DNA of 64,000 bases, taken from G963701675 sp963701675 (GTDB lineage: Bacteria > Planctomycetota > Planctomycetia > Gemmatales > Gemmataceae). The DNA is taken from positions 6,696,001-6,760,000 of the forward strand of contig OY969623.1 of NCBI GenBank assembly GCA_963701675.1, written 5' to 3'. A program made the translations under genes and the position numbers. The notes beneath the pieces were generated by a model. It was not told where the DNA came from and ran no database searches. It saw only the letters and a program-made list of their open reading frames with translations. Positions within the stretch are counted from its first letter, which is position 1; each line of letters starts with the position of its first letter. Shown here in pieces: positions 50,766 through 60,304 of this stretch.

Positions 50766-52559
50766 CTACGCCAGGTATCTATCCAACCCGACTAACATCT
50801 GTGCCGCGGCCAGGGGCGACTCGGACATCAGGCCGTGAAATGCTCGTAACGTTGCCTCGGCTTTCTCACGAAAATCGTCTCGTCCGGCAACATTTGCAAG
50901 GCGAAGTAACGCGGTTACGGCCATGGCATTCCCCGACGGAGTCGAGCCATCTTGGATGTCCTTCATGCGCGCGATCAGCGGTTCGTGGTCACGCCCGGTG
51001 AAGAAGAAGCCGGTGCCGGTGGCGTCACTGAATTGATCGATCATGAGGCTCGCCAACTCCACCGCGGCATCGAGCCACGTCCTGTCGCTCGTTGCTTCAT
51101 AGACCGATACCAATGCATTCACGAAGAATGAGTAATCCTCGAGATAGGCATTCAACTTGGGTTCGCTGCCGGCCGTGTAGGTTCGAAACAGCCGGCCGTT
51201 GGGAGCGCGCATGCGCGTTAGGATGAAGTTCGCGGCGCCAACCGCCGTTTCGCGGTAATCACCGCGATCGAGGACTTTGCCGGCCTGGGCAAAGGCGTCG
51301 ACCATTAGACCGTTCCATGCGGTCAAGATTTTCTCGTCACGCCCGGGCCAAACACGCTTGTTCCGAACCGCAAGTAACTTACGTTTCGCCTCTTCGAGCG
51401 TTGCTTGGATTTGCGTCTCCGGCAGATTTCGGAGGCGAGACAGTTGAGTCGCGCTGCGTACGCGGTGCAGAATGTTGTGTCCTTCCCAATTGCCGTCCGG
51501 TTCGACGCCATATGCTTCGGAAAACAGGTCGGCGACTTCTGGCCCTAGCACTTTCGCGATCTCTTCGGCCGACCACACGAAGAATTTGCCCTCGACCCCT
51601 TCGCTGTCGGCATCCTGGGTGCTGTAGAACCCACCCTCAGGACTGGTCATTTCCCGCATCAGGTACGCCAGCGTTTCGGTGACGACGATTTGGTACGCCG
51701 GTTCGCTTGTGGCAACAGATGCATCGAGGTACGCGACGGTGAGCAACGCATTGTCGTAGAGCATTTTTTCGAAGTGCGGCGCCAGCCAGCGGGCGTCGGT
51801 GCTGTAGCGATGAAATCCGCCGCCCAGTTGATCGTAGATTCCACCCTGGGCCATTCGATCGAGCGTTAAACGGGCCATTGCCAGGGCATCATCGTTGCGG
51901 AAGCGCTTGGCCGCGCGAAGCAACAGACGCACGTCGACGGCATGAGGAAACTTGGGCGCGCCACCAAATCCGCCATGCACTCGGTCAAAGTTGTTTGAAA
52001 GCGCTCGAACGGCGTTGCGGATGAGGTCGGGACCGACCTCGCCGGCCTCGCCGCGGACCTGCCCGATCTCGTTAATGTGCCCGGCGATTTGTTTACCTTG
52101 TTCTGTTAACTCGTCACGCCGGGTTTTCCACGCTTCTGTGATTGCCCGTAACACTTTGCTGAAGCTCGGCCGGCCGTAGTGGTCGTCCGGTGGGAAATAA
52201 GTGCCGCCGTAGAACGGCATCTGCTCCGGTGTCATGAACACCGACATCGGCCAACCGCCTTGACCGGCGAGAATTTGTACCGCTGTCATGTAGATTTGAT
52301 CGATGTCCGGCCGCTCCTCACGGTCGACTTTGATACTTACGAAGTTTTCGTTCAGGAGCTGTCCGATGGCCTCGTCCTTGAAGCTTTCATGCTCCATGAC
52401 GTGGCACCAGTGGCACGCGGAGTAGCCGACGCTCAGGAAGATCGGTCGATCAAGTTGGCGAGCGAGCGCCATCGCTTCAGGTCCCCAAGGATACCAATCG
52501 ACCGGATTGTGCACGTGCTGGCGAAGATAGAGACTGGTTTCGCCCGACAAGTGATTCAT
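50766..52559 (-). CDS. DUF255 thioredoxin-domain protein (YyaL/spermatogenesis-associated 20-like)
   Basis: 597 residues. N-terminal thioredoxin-like domain with WYPWGPEAMALARQLDRPIF, SACHWCHVMEHESF (CxxC) and KVDREERPDIDQIY; then (alpha/alpha)6-barrel segments with 'GGAPKFPHAVDVRLL', 'GGFHRYSTDARWLAPHFEKM', 'YSTQDADSEGVEGKFFVW' and 'DEKILTAWNGLMVDA'. The family is normally about 680 residues; this one ends at 'LVGLDRYLA', so the last 80 or so residues are missing and the next gene starts at once. It may be C-terminally truncated. The function of the family is not settled. Confidence 0.9.
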   Translation of the reverse strand: MNHLSGETSLYLRQHVHNPVDWYPWGPEAMALARQLDRPIFLSVGYSACHWCHVMEHESFKDEAIGQLLNENFVSIKVDREERPDIDQIYMTAVQILAGQGGWPMSVFMTPEQMPFYGGTYFPPDDHYGRPSFSKVLRAITEAWKTRRDELTEQGKQIAGHINEIGQVRGEAGEVGPDLIRNAVRALSNNFDRVHGGFGGAPKFPHAVDVRLLLRAAKRFRNDDALAMARLTLDRMAQGGIYDQLGGGFHRYSTDARWLAPHFEKMLYDNALLTVAYLDASVATSEPAYQIVVTETLAYLMREMTSPEGGFYSTQDADSEGVEGKFFVWSAEEIAKVLGPEVADLFSEAYGVEPDGNWEGHNILHRVRSATQLSRLRNLPETQIQATLEEAKRKLLAVRNKRVWPGRDEKILTAWNGLMVDAFAQAGKVLDRGDYRETAVGAANFILTRMRAPNGRLFRTYTAGSEPKLNAYLEDYSFFVNALVSVYEATSDRTWLDAAVELASLMIDQFSDATGTGFFFTGRDHEPLIARMKDIQDGSTPSGNAMAVTALLRLANVAGRDDFREKAEATLRAFHGLMSESPLAAAQMLVGLDRYLA

Positions 52560-52898
52560 GGATGTTCCCGCATAGACGAGCTTCGTGTATGGCTAATGAT
52601 AGGGAATGCGAGAACTTACCGTTGTCGAGGAGCAGTGTTCGTAAGCAAGAGCGCCTGAGTCGCCCACCCGGTCGTCGACAACCGTTGCGCATAGCTTACG
52701 CATTTCACGAGACAAGAATTCTACCGCCCGCCGCTCGGGAGTCCGCGACTTGTGACGCCGGGACGACGAATGTCAGAAGAAGCTGAAACAACATCTCACA
52801 TTAGTGGTTACTGCTTTGCAGCGGCACGCCACCTCATCTAGAATGGGTGAGTCCATCCCACGCCCTATGATAATGCTCAAACTCTTGGGAGTCATTGG
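52560..52898. other. Intergenic region between divergent genes
   Basis: 339 bp between the DUF255 start and the retropepsin-like gene. Frames here are short and without family resemblance. It must hold divergent promoters. Nothing else recognised. Confidence 0.45.
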
Positions 52899-53741
52899 AT
52901 GAATCAATTGGTGTTAGCAGCTCTGCTACTGATAGGCCCGCCGGGTTCGCCCCAGCAGCCGGAGCCAAGAAAACTCACCACGCATGACGTACCGTATCGC
53001 TTGACCGACACGTTACACCTGCTCGTGCGAGCCAAAATAAACGGAAAAGGGCCATTCAACTTCATTCTCGACACCGGGGCGCCGGCGCTATTCGTCGCTA
53101 CCGAGGTTGCCAAACAACTGGGAATCGAAGGCGACAAGAATCATTGGGCCACGCTGGACAAGTTTGAAATCGAAGGCGGCATCGAGCTTCCAAAGACGAA
53201 AGCGCGAATCGAGACGCCGTTTCAGCTTGAAGGTATGAACGGGATCGGCCTCGCCGGTGTCACGCTCCATGGCATCATAGGCTACACGGTGTTAGCGCAG
53301 TACCGAATGGAAATCGACTTTACTCGAGACAAGATGGCGTGGACTGAACTTGACTTCGAGCCCCCCGCACCCGTCGGCATGGGCGGCAAAGGCGGCGGCA
53401 TGGGTGGGCTCGACGCGCTCGGCGGCGTAATGAAATTTCTCGGCGCGATGATGGGCGCCAAGGCAGACCCTACGATCAAGTATCGTGGCTTCTTGGGCAT
53501 AGAGGTCGAAGATGCCGAAGGCGCCGTTATCGTTCGTGACGTGTTACCGGAAGGACCGGGCGCAAAAGCGGGACTGAAGCCAGGCGACCGCATCACGCAT
53601 TTTCACGACAAAGCGGTGAGCTCGCGTGCCGCTCTGGCCCGCCAGCTAAACGGATTGAGTCCGGGAAAGGAGACACGCATCGTCATCACTCGTGACGGTG
53701 CCAAACAGGAACTCCGTGCCGTCGTTGGAGAGGGGCTGTAA
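52899..53741 (+). CDS. Retropepsin-like aspartyl protease with PDZ domain
   Basis: 280 residues. Signal peptide 'MNQLVLAALLLIGPPGSPQQ', aspartyl protease core INGKGPFNFILDTGAPALFV (active-site DTGA near residue 54), IIGYTVLAQYRMEIDFTRDK, then a Gly-rich linker (GMGGKGGGMGG) and a PDZ domain from about 190 (YRGFLGIEVEDAEGAVIVRD; LPEGPGAKAGLKPGDRITHF). One D-T-G motif only, so it should dimerise. It shares its layout with the N-terminal part of the gene that starts 2 nt downstream, suggesting a tandem duplication. Confidence 0.85.
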   Translation: MNQLVLAALLLIGPPGSPQQPEPRKLTTHDVPYRLTDTLHLLVRAKINGKGPFNFILDTGAPALFVATEVAKQLGIEGDKNHWATLDKFEIEGGIELPKTKARIETPFQLEGMNGIGLAGVTLHGIIGYTVLAQYRMEIDFTRDKMAWTELDFEPPAPVGMGGKGGGMGGLDALGGVMKFLGAMMGAKADPTIKYRGFLGIEVEDAEGAVIVRDVLPEGPGAKAGLKPGDRITHFHDKAVSSRAALARQLNGLSPGKETRIVITRDGAKQELRAVVGEGL

Positions 53742-53743
53742 AC

Positions 53744-56395
53744 ATGAGCAATCGCATCGTAATTCTCGTGTTCTTTGCGGTAAGTTGCCTTTGCTTTCCG
53801 CCGCTCACCCGTGCGGACGCGCCGGAGGCCGTCACGGTGCCGTTCACGCTGCTGAAGACCCGACACATCGTTGTCGAGATCAAGGTCAATGGCAAAGGGC
53901 CTTACCGCGTCATCTTTGACACCGGGGCGCCCGTCATGCTCTTGAATAACAAAGTCGCCAAAGAAGCCGGTCTGATCGACAAAGTCGCCAAGCCGTCGTT
54001 ATTCAACCCGTTTGGTTCCATGGGGCAGATGAAGATCAAGGCGTTCGAGCTTGGCAGCCTGAAAGCGAACGATCTTCCCACGGTAGTCATGGATCATCCG
54101 ACGGTCGAACAATTCTCCAGGTTCTTCGGGCCGATTGAAGGAATCGTCGGGTTTCCGTTTTTCGCGCGTTACAAAATGACCGTCGATTACCAGGCCAAAA
54201 CACTGACGTTCATTGCCAACGGGTACGACCCACCCGACGCCATGGAAAAACTGATGAATAGCGTCATGGCCATGAGTTCGAATCAGCCGAAGGTTAAGAC
54301 CCTCGCCGCCGCGGCGCAATGGGGTGTGGTTTTGGACAAAGCGGACAACAATCAACCGGGAGTCCGCATAAAAGAAGTGCGACCCGGCAGCGCGGCCGCC
54401 GAGGCGGGGATCAAGTTGGACGACCGAATACAAACGGTCGACGGCCGTTGGACCGACACCATTCAGGACGCATACGACGCTGCGAGTTATGTCCAACCAG
54501 GAACGGAAGCCAAACTGGTGCTCCAACGGGGAGCGGAAAGAGTTGAGCTCAAGATCAAACCGCGCCGGACTGTAACTTTCGCCGCTTGCGGCTTAGCGAG
54601 GATACCAAACATGAAGAGGATTGCGGGTTTGACAGCAACCGCGCTGGCGGCCGCGGTCATCTTGGCCTCCATGCAGTCGCCTTCCGAAAATGCGCCGCCA
54701 AACGTTGGCAAGAAGATTCCCGATGTCGCCCTGAAGGACACGAATGGAAAGACTGTCGCGTTGGGAGATCACAAGGACGCAAAAGCCATCGTGGTCGTGT
54801 TCCTGGGTACGCAATGCCCCATCAACAATCTCTTCGCACCACGTTTGAATGAGCTCAACAAGGAATATCGCGACAAAGGAGTCGTGTTCTTGGGGATCAA
54901 CTCGAACGCACAAGACACGACCGAGCGCATCGCCGATCACGCACGGAAGTTCGAGTTATCATTTCCGGTGCTGAAAGACGAGGATAACCGCGTTGCCGAC
55001 CAGTTTGGCGCCACCCGCACTCCGGAAGCATTTGTTCTCGACGCGACACGCACCATCCGCTACCAGGGCCGAATCGACGACCAATTCGGCATCGACTACA
55101 AACGGCCACAACCGACGCGCCGAGACCTGGCATGCGCGCTGGATGAAGTCCTCGCCGGAAAAACGGTCAGCAAACCGGTGACTGAAGTAGCTGGATGTTT
55201 CATCGGACGAACAGGAGAATCGAAGGCCGAAGGGACGGTAACGTACGCCAAACACATCGCACCGATCATTCAAAATCAATGCCAGGAATGCCATCGTCCC
55301 GGCCAAATCGGACCGATGCCATTGATGGATTACGAGGATGCGAAGAGTTGGTCGGCGATGATTCGCGAGGTGGTCGATCAACGGCGAATGCCGCCATGGC
55401 ATGCCGATCCGCGTTTCGGAAAGTTCTCGAACGATCGCAGCTTGAGCCAACAAGAGCGTGCCACTCTACTCGCGTGGATCGACAACGGAACACCGAAGGG
55501 CGACGACAGAGATGCGCCCAAGCCCCGGGAGTTCGTCACCGGCTGGACTATCGGCAAGCCCGATGTCGTCTTCCAGATGGAACAAGAGTTCAACGTTCCT
55601 GCGGACGCGCCCAAGACCGGGATTCCTTACAAGCATTTCTTCGTTGAAACCAACTTCACCGAGGATCACTGGGTGGAACGGGCGGAGGCAGTGCCCGGAG
55701 CGCCGGAGGTAGTGCACCACATTGTCGTTTTCATTGTGCCGCCGAAGAGTACCTTCTTCCCAGGCAACCCGGAAGATCCCGTACTTACGGGCACGGCGCC
55801 GGGCGATATGCCGCTGATTCTTCCCGAGGGCACGGCCAAGAAAATTCCCGCCGGTTCCAAACTTGTCTTGGAAATGCACTACACTCCGAATGGAAAGGCA
55901 CAAAAAGATCGGTCTTCCGTGGGATTGATTTTCGCGAAGGAGAAGCCGAAGCTTGCGATCCAGACGGAGCCAATAACGAATCCTTTCGCTGTGAAGATTC
56001 CGCCCGGCGATCCGAACTTCCAAGTGGAGGCATCATGGCGCTTCCGCGATGACGGATTCGTGATGAGTTTCATGCCGCACATGCATTTGCGCGGGAAGGA
56101 CTTCATGGTCGAGGCGATTTACCCGGATGGGAAGAAGGAAACACTGCTGTCGGTGCCCAAGTACAACTTCAATTGGCAGAGCATGTATCGCCTAAAGGAG
56201 CCGCTGCGTGTTCCCAAAGGCACGGAAATCCATTGCGTGGCCCACTTCGACAACTCGGCCGATAATCCCAACAATCCAAATCCCACGAAGAAGGTTTTCT
56301 GGGGCGATCAAACTTGGGAAGAAATGATGATCGGCTGGATGGATTACGCCTATGACCGCCCGGCCGTTGCACCCGTGACGGCCAACGAACGGTAG
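53744..56395 (+). CDS. Fused retropepsin-PDZ and redoxin-cytochrome-copper monooxygenase-like protein
   Basis: 883 residues. Domains: signal peptide; aspartyl protease (NGKGPYRVIFDTGAPVMLLN, about 49-68); PDZ (about 195-280); then, from residue 290, a second signal-peptide-like segment MKRIAGLTATALAAAVILAS; AhpC/redoxin domain (VVVFLGTQCPINN, one Cys only); heme-binding C-x-x-C-H (NQCQECHRPGQIGP); and a copper type II monooxygenase-like C-terminus (EVVHHIVVFIVPPKS, HMHLRGKDFMVEAIYPDG). An ATG at 54611 is preceded by GAGGA at 8 nt, so the second half may also be made alone. A +1 shift just before would end the first half at TAA 54573. Exported. The two halves look like formerly separate genes. 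Confidence 0.85.
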   Translation: MSNRIVILVFFAVSCLCFPPLTRADAPEAVTVPFTLLKTRHIVVEIKVNGKGPYRVIFDTGAPVMLLNNKVAKEAGLIDKVAKPSLFNPFGSMGQMKIKAFELGSLKANDLPTVVMDHPTVEQFSRFFGPIEGIVGFPFFARYKMTVDYQAKTLTFIANGYDPPDAMEKLMNSVMAMSSNQPKVKTLAAAAQWGVVLDKADNNQPGVRIKEVRPGSAAAEAGIKLDDRIQTVDGRWTDTIQDAYDAASYVQPGTEAKLVLQRGAERVELKIKPRRTVTFAACGLARIPNMKRIAGLTATALAAAVILASMQSPSENAPPNVGKKIPDVALKDTNGKTVALGDHKDAKAIVVVFLGTQCPINNLFAPRLNELNKEYRDKGVVFLGINSNAQDTTERIADHARKFELSFPVLKDEDNRVADQFGATRTPEAFVLDATRTIRYQGRIDDQFGIDYKRPQPTRRDLACALDEVLAGKTVSKPVTEVAGCFIGRTGESKAEGTVTYAKHIAPIIQNQCQECHRPGQIGPMPLMDYEDAKSWSAMIREVVDQRRMPPWHADPRFGKFSNDRSLSQQERATLLAWIDNGTPKGDDRDAPKPREFVTGWTIGKPDVVFQMEQEFNVPADAPKTGIPYKHFFVETNFTEDHWVERAEAVPGAPEVVHHIVVFIVPPKSTFFPGNPEDPVLTGTAPGDMPLILPEGTAKKIPAGSKLVLEMHYTPNGKAQKDRSSVGLIFAKEKPKLAIQTEPITNPFAVKIPPGDPNFQVEASWRFRDDGFVMSFMPHMHLRGKDFMVEAIYPDGKKETLLSVPKYNFNWQSMYRLKEPLRVPKGTEIHCVAHFDNSADNPNNPNPTKKVFWGDQTWEEMMIGWMDYAYDRPAVAPVTANER

Positions 56396-56402
56396 GGATG
56401 AT

Positions 56403-57116
56403 CTACTCGCCAAACAATCTCCAGCACCCGTCAGGTTCCAGAACCTCGCATGGCGTGAACGTTGCTTTGTACTCCATCGAGCCGCAACCCTTCACGTAGA
56501 AGCCGAGGTAGACGTACGGAATCTGTCGGATCCGCGCTTGCTCAATCACGCTTAGGACATTCCAGATTCCCGGCGACCGAGATCGTTCGTCGGGATCGTA
56601 GAAGAAGTAGATGGCAGAGAGCCCGTTCGGTACATCATCGACATAGCCGACGCCGATCAGGCGATCTCCGATGTAATAACGCCATTCTTGAGTCGGGAAC
56701 GGGTTTGCTACGAAGGAATTGATGTAGGCGTCCATATCTCTCGTGCCGTGCACCGGCCACTGCTTCACATCACTTTGAAAGGCGTGAAAGCGGTCATAAA
56801 GGTCGAGCTTGGCGCGGTTGACAGCCGGCGCCCCAATTTCCAGTCGGATGGTTCCTTCATTGATTTTTCGGACCCGGCGTTGACTCCGATTGGGTTGAAA
56901 GTCAGAGGTGAGCACCCGTAACGAACGGCAAGCATTGCAGGCCTGGCAGCGCGGCCGAAAAAGGGCGTGTCCAAACCGACGCCAGCCTTCTGCAAGGCGC
57001 TGGGCGTATTCGGCGGCGGTCAACTCGGAGACGATCTCGTATTCCAGCCGTGACGTCTCCTGCGGAAGATAACCGCACGAGCTGGGCGACGCCATGAATT
57101 GGAATGCGATTTCCAT
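56403..57116 (-). CDS. bpt: Aspartate/glutamate leucyltransferase (Bpt/Ate)
   Basis: 237 residues from ATG 57116 (57122 also possible). Motifs: YEIVSELTAAEYAQRLAEGW, FGHALFRPRCQACNACRSLR (the Cys-rich Arg-transferase N-terminal motif), 'FQPNRSQRR', AIYFFYDPDERSRSPGIWNV and 'YVYLGFYVKGCGSMEYKATF'. Bpt attaches Leu to N-terminal Asp or Glu of proteins for N-degron degradation. The C-terminal fold is a GNAT type. Divergent from the large membrane protein gene. Confidence 0.92.
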   Translation of the reverse strand: MEIAFQFMASPSSCGYLPQETSRLEYEIVSELTAAEYAQRLAEGWRRFGHALFRPRCQACNACRSLRVLTSDFQPNRSQRRVRKINEGTIRLEIGAPAVNRAKLDLYDRFHAFQSDVKQWPVHGTRDMDAYINSFVANPFPTQEWRYYIGDRLIGVGYVDDVPNGLSAIYFFYDPDERSRSPGIWNVLSVIEQARIRQIPYVYLGFYVKGCGSMEYKATFTPCEVLEPDGCWRLFGE

Positions 57117-57194
57117 GACCACATTCTAAACGATCACAACCCACAGACGTTAGTGATGGAATATGATGGGTTAGAGCACACGGAGTAATCGAGT

Positions 57195-59447
57195 TTGCGA
57201 GATCCCGCATTTGGTCGTCCCGACTCGACGACGTCGAGTAACCCGAACCCGTGGTTCACCGCGGGGCTCACCGCGCTTCTTGCGCTGTCATTTTTCACGT
57301 TTCCCGAGACCATCGCCGCGGCGGACTTAGACCCATCTTGGGTGCAATCCCTGGGACACTTTTTCAAGAATCGACGCCAGATCGGCGTCGACTACATTTT
57401 CACCTACGGTCCGTTCGGCTTCTTCATTCACCGGACCTACGATGCAGATTTGTTTTGGATTTCTTATGCATGGGAAGTAGTCCTCAAATCGTTGTGTGCG
57501 TTCGTCATCGTGTGGGTGATAATGCACGCCCGTAACAGGGGATGGTCGCTGCTGCTTCTCGTCGTAGCGGCCATCGTTTTCGAACCAGGTGTACCTGAAG
57601 CACTCCTCAACGTCGCGCTGCTTGCAAGTTTTATCAGCATTGCCCGACAGACCCGGCACTCACTGATTCTTCTTCTGCCCGTTGCGGGTCTAATTGCACT
57701 CATCTCACTCGTTAAGTTCACGTTCTTCGTCTATGTCGTCGCTGCGTTGCCGTTCGTCGAGTTCGCATACCGTAGGAAACACCCGCGCGTGTGGCTGTCG
57801 CCGCTCGTGTGTTGTGTGGCGGCGGTGATGGGTCTATGGGTTGCTGCTGGGCAGTCGCTTTGGAATTTCCCCCGCTACGTCTACGGTTCGCTGCAAATCG
57901 CCGCCGGTTACAGCGAGGCGATGGCGTATCCGGCTGGATCGGCCGAGCTGGCGCTAGGCGTCGCGGTTGCCGTTGTCTTGGCGCTGCTTATCGTCGCTGT
58001 TGCCATCTGGCCGCGACTTGACGCCGAACGAGTCGCCGGTCTTGTGATTTTCGGGGCGTGCTTGTTCCTAACCTGGAAACACGGATTCACTCGAGGCGAT
58101 CCGGTTCACAACGCCGTCTACTTCCTAACGGCTATGTTCTTGGCCGGATTCGTACCTATTTTTTTCGCACCCCAAGACGCCGCACGTACAGTCACGTTGG
58201 CGAGCGCAGGTGGCTGCATGATCATTTGCCTGATGGGACTCGAGAAGTACACAAGTATTCGTGAACTAGTCGCTCGCCGGCCACACATCCTCAAGGAGAA
58301 CCTCGTCCGCTTGATTAATCCCAATGCGCTCCACGAGCAGCTTGAGTCCCAGTTCGCATCACTCGAGCGCCGTTGGCAGTTGCCGGCAATCCGCGAACGC
58401 ATAGGAGACTCACCCGTTGATCTGTTCTCTTTCGAGCAGGGTGTGATCTTGCTCAATCGCCTGAACTATGTGTCCCGGCCGGTACTGCATAGCTACTCCG
58501 CGTATCGGCATTATCTGCTCGCAGCCAACGCCCAATTCTTGCGTAGCGCCGCAGCGCCGATGTACATCCTCTATCGTTTTTCGACGATCAATAAGGTGTT
58601 TCCATCACTGCCCGACAGCGCCGCGTTTCTCGAACTGTTCTGGCGTTATCGGCCGGTCCTCGGCGAAAGGTCGTTCATTCTCTGTGAGAAGTGTGCGGAA
58701 CGCCCGCACGATAACCGGCCGGTGGGTAAGGTCGTTGATGAAAGGACCATTCAATTCGATCAGCGAATTGACATGTCAGGAGTGTCGGAGCAATTCTTAA
58801 CGATGTCGTTTGAGTTTAAGCCTACAACGATAGGCCGACTCAAGGACTTTTTCTCATCGCGTGGCCGGGTGATGATTCAATTGGATTTCGACAACGGCGA
58901 GTCGCTGCAGTATCGGCTGACGCCGGCGATTGCTGGCAGTGAGTTTCTGTTTAGGCCGTTCGTCGCCGAACGAAATGACGTGCTGAACTTGTACGGCGGC
59001 GTAACGGGCAAGACCATACGCGCGTTTCGGCTGATAGGCAATGACCCCGGTTCCTACGCCGCGGACATTGAAATGACGACCCGCGCCTATCCGCAGATGG
59101 TCGGTTGTCCTATCGACTCGCAATTGCTCGCCAAACTGCGTTCTCAACCCGAAGAGATTCGGGTGTTCGAGGGCGCCCTCGATACCGCTGATTCAGACAC
59201 CATCGCCGGCTGGGTAATTGAAAAGAACGTTCCCGATGAACCAGTAAACGTCGACATTTTCCTCGATGATACGTTGGTGGCGGTTATCCCGGCGAGTGAA
59301 TCAAAACCGGGGATCGGCAATCATGGATTTGTACTACCAAGTCCGGACATTCTCAAAGATGGTCGGCCTCACAAAGTCCGTGTGCAACCGGCTGGGAGTT
59401 CCCAGCAGCTTCGCGGATCGCCAAAGACTTATCACTTCGGGCGATAA
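57195..59447 (+). CDS. Polytopic membrane protein with C-terminal glycan-cluster module
   Basis: 750 residues from TTG 57195 (CGGAG about 10 nt upstream). The first 330 residues hold roughly nine membrane segments (TAGLTALLALSFFTF, SLCAFVIVWVIMHA, SLLLLVVAAIVFEP, ALGVAVAVVLALLIVAVAIW, NAVYFLTAMFLAGFVPIFF). A soluble region follows, then a C-terminal module from about 655 (GALDTADSDTIAGWVIEKNV, 'VNVDIFLDDTLVAVIP', 'GIGNHGFVLPS') that matches the N-terminus of the methyltransferase at 60301-61368. Context suggests a glycan or LPS membrane enzyme; no catalytic motif is recognised. Ends 5 nt before the convergent GT2 gene. Confidence 0.75.
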   Translation: MRDPAFGRPDSTTSSNPNPWFTAGLTALLALSFFTFPETIAAADLDPSWVQSLGHFFKNRRQIGVDYIFTYGPFGFFIHRTYDADLFWISYAWEVVLKSLCAFVIVWVIMHARNRGWSLLLLVVAAIVFEPGVPEALLNVALLASFISIARQTRHSLILLLPVAGLIALISLVKFTFFVYVVAALPFVEFAYRRKHPRVWLSPLVCCVAAVMGLWVAAGQSLWNFPRYVYGSLQIAAGYSEAMAYPAGSAELALGVAVAVVLALLIVAVAIWPRLDAERVAGLVIFGACLFLTWKHGFTRGDPVHNAVYFLTAMFLAGFVPIFFAPQDAARTVTLASAGGCMIICLMGLEKYTSIRELVARRPHILKENLVRLINPNALHEQLESQFASLERRWQLPAIRERIGDSPVDLFSFEQGVILLNRLNYVSRPVLHSYSAYRHYLLAANAQFLRSAAAPMYILYRFSTINKVFPSLPDSAAFLELFWRYRPVLGERSFILCEKCAERPHDNRPVGKVVDERTIQFDQRIDMSGVSEQFLTMSFEFKPTTIGRLKDFFSSRGRVMIQLDFDNGESLQYRLTPAIAGSEFLFRPFVAERNDVLNLYGGVTGKTIRAFRLIGNDPGSYAADIEMTTRAYPQMVGCPIDSQLLAKLRSQPEEIRVFEGALDTADSDTIAGWVIEKNVPDEPVNVDIFLDDTLVAVIPASESKPGIGNHGFVLPSPDILKDGRPHKVRVQPAGSSQQLRGSPKTYHFGR

Positions 59448-59452
59448 GCGAG

Positions 59453-60304
59453 TCAGCGGTCACGGCTATGCACTTTGCCGTTCTGCATGACGTCGACACG
59501 CTGTTCGAGGGCGTCGAGTCGGGCTGACAAGTCGGCAATGCTTCGCTGGTAGTTCACGTTACTCATCAATCGTTCGGCCAGGAGATCATCCGAGATCAGC
59601 ATGCGCTGGAAGAAGAGCATCAACAGGGTGCTTAGATAACGGCGCCCCATCTGGCCGAGGCGAAGATTCGACGATCCCCACGTCCGTCCGTACCAGCTAA
59701 TCGGAATCTGGATGATGTGATAACGGCGGATCAAGGCGCTAAGCGACATTTCGATGGTGATGTTGAAATGGCTCGCACGGTATGGGCCGCAATCGCGAAT
59801 CACTTCCGTCCGAAAAGCCTTGAAGGCGTTGGTGAGGTCGTTAAACCTCGTCCAGAACATCCACTGAACGCATTTGTTGACGATCCGGTTGACGATCAAC
59901 TTGAGGCGCGGATAGTTGACGACCTTGCTTCCTTTGATGAACCGTGACCCGAATACGCAGTCGTACCCTTCGGTAATCTTGCGGTAGTAAGCAACGACGT
60001 CCTCCGGGTCATCGGACAAGTCGGCCATGTAGATCACGACCACGTCGCCGCTGACGGCCTCGAGTCCGCTTCGAACTGCCCGTCCAAAACCGCCGGGCGG
60101 TGTTCGCCGGACGACCAAAATGTGCGGATCTTCCTTCATGTAACCGCGTACGACTTCCTCGGTCGAGTCCTGACTATTGTCGTTGACGATGACAATTTCG
60201 TAGGGGATACGGTGCTTATCCCAAATAACGGCGCGAAGTTCATCAATGCACTTGCCAATGTTCTTTTCTTCGTTGTATGCAGGTATAACGATGGAAAGTT
60301 TCAT
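59453..60304 (-). CDS. Family 2 glycosyltransferase (dolichyl-phosphate-mannose synthase-like)
   Basis: 283 residues. GT-A fold: LSIVIPAYNEEKNIGKCID, IVIVNDNSQDSTEEVV, GFGRAVRSGLEAVSGDVVVI, YMADLSDDPEDV (DxD region), 'FGSRFIKGSKVVNYPRLKL'. Resembles polyprenyl-phosphate sugar transferases of the DPM1 type but has no C-terminal membrane segments; the tail is predicted helical and coiled-coil-like (SIADLSARLDALEQRVDVMQ). Its start overlaps the methyltransferase stop by 4 nt, so it is the last gene of the glycan operon. Confidence 0.9.
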   Translation of the reverse strand: MKLSIVIPAYNEEKNIGKCIDELRAVIWDKHRIPYEIVIVNDNSQDSTEEVVRGYMKEDPHILVVRRTPPGGFGRAVRSGLEAVSGDVVVIYMADLSDDPEDVVAYYRKITEGYDCVFGSRFIKGSKVVNYPRLKLIVNRIVNKCVQWMFWTRFNDLTNAFKAFRTEVIRDCGPYRASHFNITIEMSLSALIRRYHIIQIPISWYGRTWGSSNLRLGQMGRRYLSTLLMLFFQRMLISDDLLAERLMSNVNYQRSIADLSARLDALEQRVDVMQNGKVHSRDR

